64,000 nt of DNA from positions 62,001 to 126,000 of the forward strand of contig NZ_VUNQ01000003.1 in assembly GCF_009695605.1 (NCBI RefSeq). Direction: 5' to 3'. A program made the translations under genes and the position numbers. Shown here piece by piece: positions 33,468 through 42,165 of the stretch. How positions within the stretch are numbered: the stretch's first letter is position 1; each line of letters begins with the position of its first letter. The DNA comes from Tissierella pigra. Its GTDB lineage: Bacteria; Bacillota; Clostridia; Tissierellales; Tissierellaceae. The notes beneath the pieces are model-generated. The model did no database searches. It was not told the DNA's origin and saw nothing but the letters and a program-made list of their open reading frames with translations.

Positions 33468-34283
33468 TTAAATTTTCATATCCTTTTTATTATATAAAAT
33501 AAATGTTCCAGATATGGATAGAATAATAATTATAAATCCTAAAACAACATATTTAGAATTCCAGCCTTCTTTAGCCAAATCCATAGGTAAGGCATAATCA
33601 AAGGGTGATAAATACTTTAATGGTTCTAAACCATCTCTTAGTTTACCAACTACCCCTATTATATAAGTTATAAAAAATACTCCAATTGATATGGCTGTAG
33701 AATTAATAGTAGGACTTAATATTGTGGACAAAAGTAATCCTATAGATAAAAATATAAATCCAACAAATGACATACCTATAAATATATTTACAATATCCTT
33801 GACCATAGCAAATAACTCAATGCCTTCTGGTTTAAATATAATGGAAACAAATATGGCTATAGCTCCTATTATAAATAGATATATAAATAATAGTAAAACC
33901 CTGCTAAATATTTTACAAATTACTATTTGATTTCTATTTACAGGTTGAGCATATAAAAATTCAATAGTTCCCTCTGCTTCTTCTTCTAAAAGTGATGTTA
34001 CTCCCAATATAGAAGCATAAATTGCCATAGCCATTCCTACATATTGTATAACATATGCCATATATTGGATTATATCAGTAAAATCAACCATCTTATCAAT
34101 ACCAAATGCCTCCATCATTCCTTCAGGAAATGCACTTAATTTAGTTTCTACTAATTCTTGTATTCCACTATCTTTCATACTGGGATAAAAGGACATAAAT
34201 AAGACAATTATCATACCACATACTAGTGACCATACTATACAAGATTTCATCAATCTTCTTATTTCAAATCGAAATATGTTCAT
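33468..34283 (-). CDS. ABC-2 type transporter permease
   Basis: 271 residues from ATG 34283, which directly follows the stop of the ATPase gene (TAGGATG) behind AAGGAGG. About six membrane helices are visible, including VCGMIIVLFMSFY and FIYLFIIGAIAIFVSIIF. The region EEEAEGTIEFLYAQPVNRNQIV near 110 is the hallmark of ABC-2 permeases. Together with the ATPase it forms an exporter, probably of a peptide, drug or lipid. Confidence 0.92.
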   Translation of the reverse strand: MNIFRFEIRRLMKSCIVWSLVCGMIIVLFMSFYPSMKDSGIQELVETKLSAFPEGMMEAFGIDKMVDFTDIIQYMAYVIQYVGMAMAIYASILGVTSLLEEEAEGTIEFLYAQPVNRNQIVICKIFSRVLLLFIYLFIIGAIAIFVSIIFKPEGIELFAMVKDIVNIFIGMSFVGFIFLSIGLLLSTILSPTINSTAISIGVFFITYIIGVVGKLRDGLEPLKYLSPFDYALPMDLAKEGWNSKYVVLGFIIIILSISGTFILYNKKDMKI

Positions 34284-34284
34284 C

Positions 34285-35169
34285 CTATTTTTCCTCCTTA
34301 TCCTCATAATATTTAATAAAATTGTCCTCTAGATTTTCTTTTCTAATTGATAGGTTTTTTATATTATAAGATGCTATGGATTTAATAAAGTTGTCAATAT
34401 CTCCTTTATAAATAAATTTATATTGGTTATCATCAATGGAAAGAGTTTTATGTGAAATCCTATCTATAAAATCTTTAGGAATATCTCCTTCCAATTCAAT
34501 TATTCTTCCAAAATCAATTACTGTAGATTTTAGCTCCAGAGTATCTATTATTCTTCCTTCTTTAATAATGGCTACTCTATCACAGAGATTTTCAACTTCT
34601 ATTAAATTATGTGAAGACAAAAAAACTGTTTTTCCTTCATTCTTCATTTTTATTAGAATATCAAAAAGTCTTTTTTGCATCAGTGGGTCAAGTCCATTGG
34701 TAGGTTCATCTAAAATTAACAACTGGGGATTGCCAATAAGAGATTGAAGTATGGCGACTTTCTTCTTATTTCCAAGACTTAGTTCATTCATACGTTTGTT
34801 TACATCTATTTCTAAATCATATATTAAAGAGTCTATTTCTTTAGAGCTATAATCTTTTCTAAATCCCTTAGTATAATTTATAATATCCTTTACATAAACT
34901 TTACTATAATATTTAACTTCACTGGGAACATATCCTACTAATTCCTTTATAGAACTACTTTCCCTTGAAATATCTTTATTAAAAATCTTGCCACTACCTG
35001 AGGTCGGATAAATAAAATTGAGAAGTGTTCTGATTAAAGTGGATTTTCCTGCTCCATTTGGCCCTATAAATCCAAATATTTCCCCTTCATTGACATTAAT
35101 ATTTATATCTATTATGCCTCTATTTTTTCCATAGTTTTTGGATAAATTATCTGTTTCAATAATATTCAT
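34285..35169 (-). CDS. ABC transporter ATP-binding protein
   Basis: 294 residues from ATG 35169 (RBS GAGAGGTGA). Walker A GPNGAGKST lies near residue 38, the signature LSLGNKKKV near 130, Walker B LLILDEPTNGLDP near 150 and the switch His in LSSHNLIE near 184. A C-terminal extension of 80 residues is typical of drug- and bacteriocin-exporter ATPases. The permease gene begins one base after its stop and DUF2007 ends 4 bp upstream, forming one operon. Confidence 0.95.
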   Translation of the reverse strand: MNIIETDNLSKNYGKNRGIIDININVNEGEIFGFIGPNGAGKSTLIRTLLNFIYPTSGSGKIFNKDISRESSSIKELVGYVPSEVKYYSKVYVKDIINYTKGFRKDYSSKEIDSLIYDLEIDVNKRMNELSLGNKKKVAILQSLIGNPQLLILDEPTNGLDPLMQKRLFDILIKMKNEGKTVFLSSHNLIEVENLCDRVAIIKEGRIIDTLELKSTVIDFGRIIELEGDIPKDFIDRISHKTLSIDDNQYKFIYKGDIDNFIKSIASYNIKNLSIRKENLEDNFIKYYEDKEEK

Positions 35170-35173
35170 ATAT

Positions 35174-35425
35174 TCACCTCTCATCTTGCCAAGGAAGCTC
35201 TTCTAAAATATTATTAGCCTTTTCAAATGATGATTTTTCTACTAATATATCTGTTCCATACAAAGGTAAACCGCCTATTATTCGCATATGTTGTCCAATT
35301 CCTGGCTCCCTTATTATATATGGAATATTATTTTCCTCCAGTAAACTTTTAATTAAATCCAATTCATAATTATTGTTTGTACTTCGCAAAAGAACTATTT
35401 CTAAATCATCTTTATTCTTAGTCAT
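35174..35425 (-). CDS. DUF2007 family putative signal-transducing protein
   Basis: 83 residues from ATG 35425. It shows EIVLLRSTNNNYELDLIKSL, then LLEENNIPYIIREPGIG and TDILVEKSSFEKANNIL, which match the small ferredoxin-like DUF2007 fold. Its role is unknown; it may bind or sense a ligand for the neighbouring ABC exporter. The end of the upstream membrane protein gene lies in the same run with only 5 bp between. Confidence 0.8.
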   Translation of the reverse strand: MTKNKDDLEIVLLRSTNNNYELDLIKSLLEENNIPYIIREPGIGQHMRIIGGLPLYGTDILVEKSSFEKANNILEELPWQDER

Positions 35426-35430
35426 GGAAT

Positions 35431-35766
35431 TCACCTATCCTTTCTATATTTATTATATATCCCTCTATATGTTGAAACTAACATAATTAATCCTACTGTG
35501 CAAAGTATTATTAGAAATATCCCACCTATATTTGTCCCAAATATTAAAGAAATTAGTCCTGATAAAGCCATTAAAATACCATAACTTATCCACATAATTC
35601 CATTTGCCCTATTATAGGCTTTTATATCTGAAATCTCTTCTACTTTCACTGTTGTTCCTGACCAAAAGTGCATCGGTGTCTTTCTCTTTATTGCATATAT
35701 TCCAATTATCATAAATATCAATCCACAATATGATGTGATTATTAAAAAAGGTATAGATTCATCCAT
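35431..35766 (-). CDS. Small membrane protein (DUF3784-like)
   Basis: 111 residues from ATG 35766 (RBS GGGAGGTG). Three membrane helices (FLIITSYCGLIFMIIGIYAI, GIMWISYGILMALSGLISL and GGIFLIILCTVGLIMLVS) enclose the loop FWSGTTVKVEEISDIKAYN. The helix layout with this loop recalls DUF3784 proteins. It belongs to the operon leading to the ABC exporter. Confidence 0.7.
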   Translation of the reverse strand: MDESIPFLIITSYCGLIFMIIGIYAIKRKTPMHFWSGTTVKVEEISDIKAYNRANGIMWISYGILMALSGLISLIFGTNIGGIFLIILCTVGLIMLVSTYRGIYNKYRKDR

Positions 35767-35789
35767 TGTTACACCTCCCAGTATCTCCA

Positions 35790-36545
35790 TTATGTGGTAG
35801 TGCAACTATTTAAATATTCAAGATTATATATATGTTTCTTTAGCACATCTTCTTCTTTGAAATTCATATTCTCATTTGCTTTTAACTTTACAATATAATC
35901 TATATTGCTTCTTATTATTTTATTGTCCATAATATCTCCATGGCTTTGTACAATTATATTAGCCCCTATAGAATTATATTTGTCCAATGTATCTTTATAT
36001 TTATCTAAATTGTTCCAGCACATATATGAAGGAATGGGATTATCCACATTGTCTCCGACAAAAAGTACATTATCAATTAAATCATAACAGGAAGCTGAAT
36101 CCTCTGAGTGACCAGGACTATAGAAAAATTCAACTCCTTCATCATTGAATGTAATCTTACTTTCAAATGTAATATTAGGTAAAACTATATCTATATCTTC
36201 TTTTGCAAATTCAGTAGCATGTGATGCCAATTCCTCTATTCCATAATCAGCAATAAAATCTCTACATATCTTATGAGATACTATTATAGAATTTCTAAAT
36301 TCACTATTGCCCCAAATATGATCCCAATGACTATGTGAATTAAATATTATATAATCCTTTTTACCATAATTAGTCTCAAGATATTCTTTTACTTCTCTCA
36401 TATAATAAGGTCCTAAGTATGTATCACAAACGATAAAATTCTTTCTGCCATTAATTACATATACATTAGTTACACAATCAAAAGATTTTTCTAGCTCCAT
36501 AAAAGTAAATAAAATTCCCCTATTTCCTACTCTGCTAATTTTCAT
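35790..36545 (-). CDS. MBL-fold metallo-hydrolase
   Basis: 251 residues from ATG 36545 (RBS GGAGG). The metallo-beta-lactamase fold shows SHSHWDHIWGN (His-x-His-x-Asp-His) near residue 76, EFFYSPGHSEDSASCY (third His) near 140, LFVGDNVDNPIPSY (bridging Asp) near 166 and VQSHGDIMDNK near 203. It is likely a thioesterase- or glyoxalase II-like hydrolase. It heads the run of genes that ends with the ABC exporter. Confidence 0.9.
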   Translation of the reverse strand: MKISRVGNRGILFTFMELEKSFDCVTNVYVINGRKNFIVCDTYLGPYYMREVKEYLETNYGKKDYIIFNSHSHWDHIWGNSEFRNSIIVSHKICRDFIADYGIEELASHATEFAKEDIDIVLPNITFESKITFNDEGVEFFYSPGHSEDSASCYDLIDNVLFVGDNVDNPIPSYMCWNNLDKYKDTLDKYNSIGANIIVQSHGDIMDNKIIRSNIDYIVKLKANENMNFKEEDVLKKHIYNLEYLNSCTTT

Positions 36546-36617
36546 ACTAACCTCCATTTTTTTGAAATCGCTTAATTCTTCCCCTACTCTATATACTACA
36601 CATCTACATATACCAAT

Positions 36618-37067
36618 CTATAATCCAATTGCAGATTTTTCTCCCATGTAATTACCTGCATTAGGAAATCCCCTTTTAATAATATCTTGAAATAGTTCAG
36701 AAAAACCATAGTTAGTCAAATCATCTATATCAATAAACCTTACATCATGAATAGGGTTTTTATCATACTCATTTGTAGGAAGTTTGATTTCTCCATAAAC
36801 TCTTTCAAGCATAAAAGTAATATGTAGTAATGGAGGTGTTGAGTCAGCTTTTTCACAAATATATAACAATTTAATTATTTTTACATTTAATCCTGTTTCT
36901 TCATATAATTCTCTAACTATACCTTCTTCAATTGTTTCTCCTTGCTCAAGTCTTCCTCCTGGCAAAGACCATGACCTAGTAGATGATACTTTTTGATTAA
37001 CCAATAATATCTTTCCATCTTCTATTAACACGCCTGTAACTCTTATCTGAAATAAATTATTATCCAT
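36618..37067 (-). CDS. NUDIX hydrolase
   Basis: 149 residues from ATG 37067. The NUDIX box GGRLEQGETIEEGIVRELYEETGL lies near residue 40 and is complete. It is followed by ICEKADSTPPLLHITFMLER and a C-terminal helix. Members hydrolyse nucleoside diphosphates linked to another group; the substrate cannot be read. The next gene upstream (GNAT) ends 38 bp away, so co-transcription is likely. Confidence 0.92.
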   Translation of the reverse strand: MDNNLFQIRVTGVLIEDGKILLVNQKVSSTRSWSLPGGRLEQGETIEEGIVRELYEETGLNVKIIKLLYICEKADSTPPLLHITFMLERVYGEIKLPTNEYDKNPIHDVRFIDIDDLTNYGFSELFQDIIKRGFPNAGNYMGEKSAIGL

Positions 37068-37105
37068 TACATAAACCTCCATGAAAACTTAGATATAATA
37101 CATAT

Positions 37106-37558
37106 TTAATAATCACATACTTCCTTACTCATTATATATCTGCTATCAGCAATATTTTTTACAACTTTATATCCATTTCTGCGATATAAGTTAATAGCAC
37201 CTTGGTTATTTATAAATACATATAAAAATATATCTTTATTTTTTTCCTTTGCAATTAAATCAATATGGTTCAAAACCTTTGTTCCAATGCCTTTTCCTTG
37301 AAATTCATCAAAGATAAAAAAATCGTCAAGTTCAAGCTTCCCTTCTTCATCATGCAAGTAATAATAACCTACTTTAATATCTTCAAAGTAAATACATTGA
37401 TAATTTTCTATATTCTTTTCTATCTTGTTCCTAATCCAGATAAAGATTTTTTTAAAATCAAGATTCAAATTAGTTTCATATTTTTCAACAAGTTTTTTAT
37501 TTAACTCAAATACTTTATCAATATCAATATCTGTTGCATTTTTAAATCTTATGTTCAT
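37106..37558 (-). CDS. GNAT N-acetyltransferase
   Basis: 150 residues. It shows VGYYYLHDEEGKLELDDFFI, then FDEFQGKGIGTKVLNHID (acetyl-CoA loop QGKGIG) near residue 92 and VFINNQGAINLYRRNGYKVV near 120. A plain GNAT domain, substrate unknown. It lies upstream of the NUDIX gene. The spacer 37559-37710 shows nothing more than AT-rich sequence. Confidence 0.9.
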   Translation of the reverse strand: MNIRFKNATDIDIDKVFELNKKLVEKYETNLNLDFKKIFIWIRNKIEKNIENYQCIYFEDIKVGYYYLHDEEGKLELDDFFIFDEFQGKGIGTKVLNHIDLIAKEKNKDIFLYVFINNQGAINLYRRNGYKVVKNIADSRYIMSKEVCDY

Positions 37559-37710
37559 ATCTTGCCTCCATATCTAATACAAATATATATTATTTCTTCA
37601 CCTTTTCTACCCACTACTTACATTTTTATGCTCAACTTATTTTATAACACTTATCCATCATCTCTTAACTCTCTTAAAAAGTAGCAAGAATAAGAATAGA
37701 ATATTTACTA

Positions 37711-38193
37711 TTAGTCATTTTGTATTAGTGGTTTAGTCATATATACCATCCCTGGAGCATATCCAAGTTTTTGGTTTAGTGCTAACATATTGCTATTGTT
37801 GTAATGCACTGTTGTTTGTATTGCTTTAATACCTTCACTTCTGCACCATTTCTCCAATAGTGTTTTTAGATTTGTGGCTACTCCATGTCCTCTATAATTT
37901 TCTGTAACATATAAAGATAAAATCATAACAGTATCTTTAGGTTCTTCTTGCTTATATGCCCATATAAATCCCTGTACTTTCTCATTATGGTCTTCTGCAA
38001 TGGCAAGGAATAAATCTTCTTTTTTTGTATCTAAAATTCTTTGTATAGTTTCTTCTATATCTGTCGCCGACGCTTTATGATCTGGTCTCCATAACTTTGG
38101 TGTTAGGTTATGCCATTTTGCAACTTGTATTAAAAGTGACTCTAATTTTTTATCAGTATAATCTCCATCAAGTTCAATTTTTCTATAGTTCAT
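37711..38193 (-). CDS. GNAT N-acetyltransferase
   Basis: 160 residues from the second of two adjacent ATGs (spacing to AGGAGG decides; 38196 is also possible). It shows KVQGFIWAYKQEEPKDTVMI, then LSLYVTENYRGHGVATNLKT (acetyl-CoA loop) near residue 100 and TTVHYNNSNMLALNQKLGYA near 133. The acceptor is unknown. Flanked by two other GNAT genes in the same orientation that are not close sequence relatives. Confidence 0.9.
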   Translation of the reverse strand: MNYRKIELDGDYTDKKLESLLIQVAKWHNLTPKLWRPDHKASATDIEETIQRILDTKKEDLFLAIAEDHNEKVQGFIWAYKQEEPKDTVMILSLYVTENYRGHGVATNLKTLLEKWCRSEGIKAIQTTVHYNNSNMLALNQKLGYAPGMVYMTKPLIQND

Positions 38194-38282
38194 CATCAAA
38201 TCCTCCTATCAATATTATTTATATGATTTAATTTAATTAATTGCTTCAACTAAATTAACATTAATCATCTTGGTTACTTGAC

Positions 38283-38810
38283 TTATAAATCAATCCAATA
38301 TCTCTGAATAACCTCAGAAAAAGTTTCACTAAACATTTCATTCTCTAACATTCCATTATTATTTTGAATAACTTTAGCTGATGCAATATTAATTTTATCA
38401 CATGTAATTAATACTCTATCTAGATTTAACTCTCTACATTTCTGTAAAGCTAATTTTAACATTATAGTTCCATATCCCTTTTTTCTTTCTGTAGGTCTAA
38501 TAGAATAACCTATATGACCTCCTTCATTTAAAAGAAACTCATTTAATTTATGTCGTATATTAATCATTCCAATAATTTTATTGTCTGATTCTCTAATAAG
38601 AAAATAAGTACTTGCAGGTACTTTTTCTTCTGGGATATTTGGTAAATCCAAATCTTCTTCAAGTTTTAGCAACCATTCACCATAATTATCATATCTATAT
38701 AATCCACCTGTTCCATAGGTTTTCGAATTATATTCTGAGAATTCTTTCATAAATTCAAATGCTTCTTTTTCATGTTCCTGTGAGGGAATTATCAGTTTTA
38801 TATCGGTCAT
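38283..38810 (-). CDS. GNAT N-acetyltransferase
   Basis: 175 residues of a YxbD-like branch: ASTYFLIRESDNKIIGMINI near residue 66, GGHIGYSIRPTERKKGYGTI (acetyl-CoA loop) near 96 and VLITCDKINIASAKVIQNNN near 133, then a QRYWIDL C-terminus. Such proteins often have the ITCDxxNxAS motif seen here. Substrate unknown. ATG behind a GGAGAGGTG ribosome site. Confidence 0.9.
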   Translation of the reverse strand: MTDIKLIIPSQEHEKEAFEFMKEFSEYNSKTYGTGGLYRYDNYGEWLLKLEEDLDLPNIPEEKVPASTYFLIRESDNKIIGMINIRHKLNEFLLNEGGHIGYSIRPTERKKGYGTIMLKLALQKCRELNLDRVLITCDKINIASAKVIQNNNGMLENEMFSETFSEVIQRYWIDL

Positions 38811-38889
38811 TTTATCACCTCTCCAATTTATATATAGTCTATTGCTTAATAATTTGTTGTTTTCTCTTAAATAGTTAATCTAAATAGAG

Positions 38890-39330
38890 TTAATCCTTAT
38901 TTATTAATCTATTGTAGGTATCTAACACTTCAATCATTTTCTCGCTACTGCCCCCATGGTCTGGATGATGTTTTTTAGCTAACTCTCTGAACTTCTTCTT
39001 TATATCATCAACAGAAGCTCCTGGAGATAATCCAAAATAATCTAAGACGCTGGGATCTTGAATTTCATCAAAGTCTAGTCCCATATCTTTGTACTTTCGA
39101 AAATATACGCTGTAAAAGTATTCTTCAAAAATCTCCTTCAATTCTTGCTTATGAAAATTAAGTAGTTTAGAAATAGGATACTTAACCGTCACATCATCAA
39201 CTAATTTTGTTGAAAAATATTCATCCCATACATATTTTTTAGAAAACTCCTTCCCAACGTACTCAAAACGAATTTTATCTTCAATCTTTTTCAATTGTCT
39301 TAGCTTACGTTTCAACTTCCCCACATCCAT
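38890..39330 (-). CDS. J-domain protein
   Basis: 146 residues from ATG 39330 (RBS AAGGAAG). The first 90 are a charged helical region (KLKRKLRQLKKIEDKIRFEY). The C-terminal 55 form a J domain: DYFGLSPGASVDDIKKKFREL, then AKKHHPDHGGS with the HPD that stimulates DnaK ATPase. The J domain at the C-terminus, without Gly/Phe or zinc regions, marks it as a specialised DnaK partner rather than DnaJ itself. Confidence 0.85.
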   Translation of the reverse strand: MDVGKLKRKLRQLKKIEDKIRFEYVGKEFSKKYVWDEYFSTKLVDDVTVKYPISKLLNFHKQELKEIFEEYFYSVYFRKYKDMGLDFDEIQDPSVLDYFGLSPGASVDDIKKKFRELAKKHHPDHGGSSEKMIEVLDTYNRLINKD

Positions 39331-39532
39331 ATAAACCACTTCCTTATTTAGCTTTTAAATAATACTACTAAAACCTCATCTCCCTTCATAAAAAACATTA
39401 ATCTTCACTTATAATCTAATTCTAAAATTAGAGTTAAAATTATATATAATACTATTCTCCATAACATCTAGTATCAAATTTATATATATTTCTTTATCTG
39501 AATCCAATAGCATTATAGCAACTCGACATAGG

Positions 39533-39817
39533 TTACTTCAATTCTATTGCCATCTCTATTATTGAATCCTGATTCTCATCCATAATCTCTATGGTAACTT
39601 TATCTACAATAGTCTCAAAAGTATGATTTATATCCTTTACCTTAAGAATCGCTACTTCATAATCGTCCCCACTGTTGATTTTTCCTACTGTCATATGAGG
39701 ATGGTATCCCCCTCTTCTCAACCACTGTGGTAAATAAGGCTCCAATATACCTGTATAAAGTTTTTTATGATAGTAAAAATATAATACATAATTCTTTACC
39801 AATTTATCTGCCCTCAT
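39533..39817 (-). pseudogene. 2'-5' RNA ligase-like protein, C-terminal half only
   Basis: 94 codons with one of the two His-x-Thr-type motifs of the 2H phosphoesterase family, HPHMTVG near residue 40, followed by ILKVKDINHTFETIVDKVTIE and a normal C-terminus. The N-terminal lobe with the first HxT motif is absent and no ribosome site precedes the ATG, so it is probably a truncated remnant. Confidence 0.65.
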
Positions 39818-39835
39818 ATATCAAATCAATATATC

Positions 39836-40507
39836 CTACTTAAATGCAACAATATCAAACACCCTTGAACAATATTCTTTACCATTTAACATATCAATGA
39901 TATACTCATTTTTATAAGTGTTCATTTCATTAAATCTTCTAAACAACTTCTCTAACTCTTTTAAATCAGTATAATGGTGAAGAACCCCTTCTTCTCCCTC
40001 TCTAGATCCAATAAAAGTATTTTCTTCTATAAATTCTCCTAAACCATATGATAAGTCATCCTTTGATAACATATCACAAATTAAACAACCATCTGGTTTT
40101 AACACTCTATATATTTCCGATACTCCCCTTTCAATATCCTTAAACTTCCCATGATGTAATACTGATGTACAAATAACTACATCAAAAAAATTATCTTCAA
40201 ATAAAATATCTTTAAAACTAAAATTATAAATATGTACATTGGATACATTCTTACTATGTAGCTTGTTTTTTAATATGTCTGTTGACTCAGTAGCAATATC
40301 TGAGGAAAATATTTCAAATCCATACTGAGCAAAAAATAGAGAGTTTCTTCCAGTTCCACAGCCTAAATCAAGTATTTTCTTATATTTCTTTTTATTAAAT
40401 ATACTTATAGAATTCTTAATCATATTTGATAAAGATATTTGATACTCTCCAGCTATATTTTCTATAGCAAGTCTTTCACCATTCCATTTATCTTTTATAA
40501 TATTCAA
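39836..40507 (-). CDS. Class I SAM-dependent methyltransferase
   Basis: 223 residues from TTG 40507, placed by GAGGTG at good spacing; an alternative GTG nine bases upstream lies in that site. Motif I KILDLGCGTGRNSLFFAQYG lies near residue 42, strand-2 acidic IFSSDIATEST near 66, motif IV FDVVICTSVLHHGKFKDIE near 110 and IYRVLKPDGCLICDML near 135. It matches the UbiE/type 11 group. A sigma-H-type promoter lies 85 bp upstream, with an IS200 element inserted just beyond it. Confidence 0.92.
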   Translation of the reverse strand: MNIIKDKWNGERLAIENIAGEYQISLSNMIKNSISIFNKKKYKKILDLGCGTGRNSLFFAQYGFEIFSSDIATESTDILKNKLHSKNVSNVHIYNFSFKDILFEDNFFDVVICTSVLHHGKFKDIERGVSEIYRVLKPDGCLICDMLSKDDLSYGLGEFIEENTFIGSREGEEGVLHHYTDLKELEKLFRRFNEMNTYKNEYIIDMLNGKEYCSRVFDIVAFK

Positions 40508-40590
40508 AATAATCACCTCATATCAAATTTCTTAAAATTAATTATAACTCCAATTTAACTTTTAAAATTAAATTTTCTTAGCCATTAATT

Positions 40591-40615
40591 ATTCTATAAA
40601 TATTTCAATATTCCT
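40591..40615 (-). promoter_or_regulatory. Sigma-H-type promoter
   Basis: Minus strand -35 AGGAATA (40609-40615), 14-bp spacer, -10 GAAT (40591-40594), preceded by AAAAAGA. It drives the methyltransferase gene. The IS200 right end begins about 15 bp upstream of the -35 box. Confidence 0.7.
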
Positions 40616-40629
40616 TCTTTTTATAAATC

Positions 40630-41353
40630 ATGACCACCCGTAAAACGGGTGGTTTGCTCTAGCCCTATAAGGGCATGGTACTTGCTGTGTCTCAAGACAC
40701 ATTGAAAGGTCTGCCAACCGCTTTGTTTTCTCAAGCAACCCCTAAAGGGGTTTTTCTTGTATCTAGTTTTTTATTTTTTCCCCAGTGAATGGGTCTACAA
40801 ACTCTTTCATGCTTAATTGGTCATATGCTATATCCTCTTGTAATTGTTTCTTTATATACTCTTCTATTACCTTTTTATTTCTACCTACTGTACTCACATA
40901 ATATCCTTTACACCAGAAATGTCTATTTCCATATTTATATTTTAAATTGGCATGTCTATCAAATATCATTAAACTACTTTTTCCTTTCAAATATCCCATA
41001 AAACTTGATACACTAAGTTTTGGTGGAATAGTTACTAGCATGTGTATATGGTCTTTACATGCCTCTGCTTCTATTATTTCTACTCCTTTATATTCACATA
41101 ACTGTCTTAATATCTTTCCGATATCTGTTTTTATTTTCCCATAGATTATTTGTCTTCTATACTTTGGTGCAAAAACTATGTGATATTTACAATCCCATTT
41201 GGTATGTGATAAACTATTATTATCCATTATGGATGCCTCCTTTGATTAAGTTTGGTTGGTCAGACCTAACTTTATTATATCAAAGGAGGTTTATTATTTT
41301 CTGTTCACCGCTAAAAGCTCTTTGGAACCACCCGCTTAGCGGGTGGTATTCAG
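40630..41353 (-). mobile_element. IS200-type insertion sequence (IS200/IS605 family)
   Basis: About 720 bp with a single Y1 transposase gene. Subterminal hairpins frame it: GACCACCCG-TAAAA-CGGGTGG near 40631 (right end for the minus-strand gene) and ACCACCCGCTTAGCGGGTGGT near 41325 (left end). Further small hairpins lie at 40655-40720 and ACCCC-TAAA-GGGGT at 40739. There are no long inverted repeats or target duplication, as expected for this family. The exact cleavage sites are not resolved. Confidence 0.88.
40763..41227 (-). CDS. tnpA: IS200 family Y1 transposase TnpA
   Basis: 154 residues, the normal full length. The HUH motif is EACKDHIHMLVTIPP near residue 60 and the catalytic Tyr lies in KGYYVSTVGRNKKVIEEYI near residue 108. 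It starts with the family's HTKWDCKYHIVFAPKYRRQ stretch. It looks intact and catalyses single-strand peel-and-paste transposition. No tnpB accompanies it. ATG behind AAGGAGG. Confidence 0.95.
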   Translation of the reverse strand: MDNNSLSHTKWDCKYHIVFAPKYRRQIIYGKIKTDIGKILRQLCEYKGVEIIEAEACKDHIHMLVTIPPKLSVSSFMGYLKGKSSLMIFDRHANLKYKYGNRHFWCKGYYVSTVGRNKKVIEEYIKKQLQEDIAYDQLSMKEFVDPFTGEKIKN

Positions 41354-41357
41354 AAAC

Positions 41358-41396
41358 AAATAAAGCATCTGATTTTTTCAATCTAATGCTTTATTT
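41358..41396 (-). terminator. Hairpin after the flavodoxin-like gene
   Basis: Arms AAATAAAGCAT (41358-41368) and ATGCTTTATTT (41386-41396), with a second small stem inside the loop. It lies between the flavodoxin-like stop and the IS200 left end. Without the IS it would be about 20 bp from the sigma-H box at 40591. Confidence 0.65.
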
Positions 41397-41505
41397 CATA
41401 TATTAGATATGATTCTATTCGCCAATTCCTTGTATTCCAATGTATATATCCTAATGATTTCATCAATATTCCGTTGTTCATAACTCTAATCATATTCAAT
41501 CCTCC

Positions 41506-42078
41506 TTATTTCATTACAAGTAGCTTTCTAGCAAATGCTCTAGCTCCATTTATTGCATCTCTAGTCTGAAATGATACTATATCATCCTCATCCCTTACTG
41601 AATACATACCTATGTAATTTAAATTGGAATGTTCACATAATCTTTTAATTCCAGTTTCAAAAGGACCTGCACCATATTCTACATCATATCCATGTGTTGT
41701 AATTATGGCTAACTTTTTACCTTCCCATAAAGAACCCTTGGCACTTCTATAAAATTTATTAAGTCCAAAATGACGATCTAGTAAAGCTTTCATTGGTGCT
41801 GTGCAATACCATGAATATATTGGTGTGGCCAATACAATGCAATCAGAAGAAATTATTTCCTCCATGATTTCTAATACATCATCATTCTGCACACATCCAT
41901 AGCTACCATTGACCTCTTGACAAGCATAACACCCTATACATGGCAAAATGTTTTTTTCTGCCAAAGGTATATACGAAACATCAACTGTATATTCTTTTAA
42001 CTCTTCTAAAAATGGTTTTAATAATTCAACTGTATTTCCATTTTGTCTAGGACTTCCCATTAACACACAAAATTTCAT
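41506..42078 (-). CDS. Flavodoxin-fold NAD(P)H-dependent FMN reductase
   Basis: 190 residues. The FMN phosphate loop CVLMGSPRQNGNT lies at the N-terminus, NILPCIGCYACQEVNGSYGC near residue 45 is the Cys-rich loop of iron-sulfur flavoprotein-like reductases, and LATPIYSWYCTAPMKALLDR near 85 completes the flavin site. Likely reduces quinones, nitro compounds or iron complexes. The start is one of two ATGs six bases apart (42078 or 42084). A terminator-like hairpin follows. Confidence 0.88.
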   Translation of the reverse strand: MKFCVLMGSPRQNGNTVELLKPFLEELKEYTVDVSYIPLAEKNILPCIGCYACQEVNGSYGCVQNDDVLEIMEEIISSDCIVLATPIYSWYCTAPMKALLDRHFGLNKFYRSAKGSLWEGKKLAIITTHGYDVEYGAGPFETGIKRLCEHSNLNYIGMYSVRDEDDIVSFQTRDAINGARAFARKLLVMK

Positions 42079-42165
42079 CTTCATTATCTCCTTTTATCTA
42101 ACCATTGTCTTTAAGGTAATTGTTACTTAAGATATTATTTGATTTTATATGATGTTCTAAAATTG

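Noticed and set aside
40630-41353. IS605-type element with tnpB and guide RNA
   Set aside because: Only tnpA is present and the element is about 720 bp, so it is the IS200 type without tnpB.
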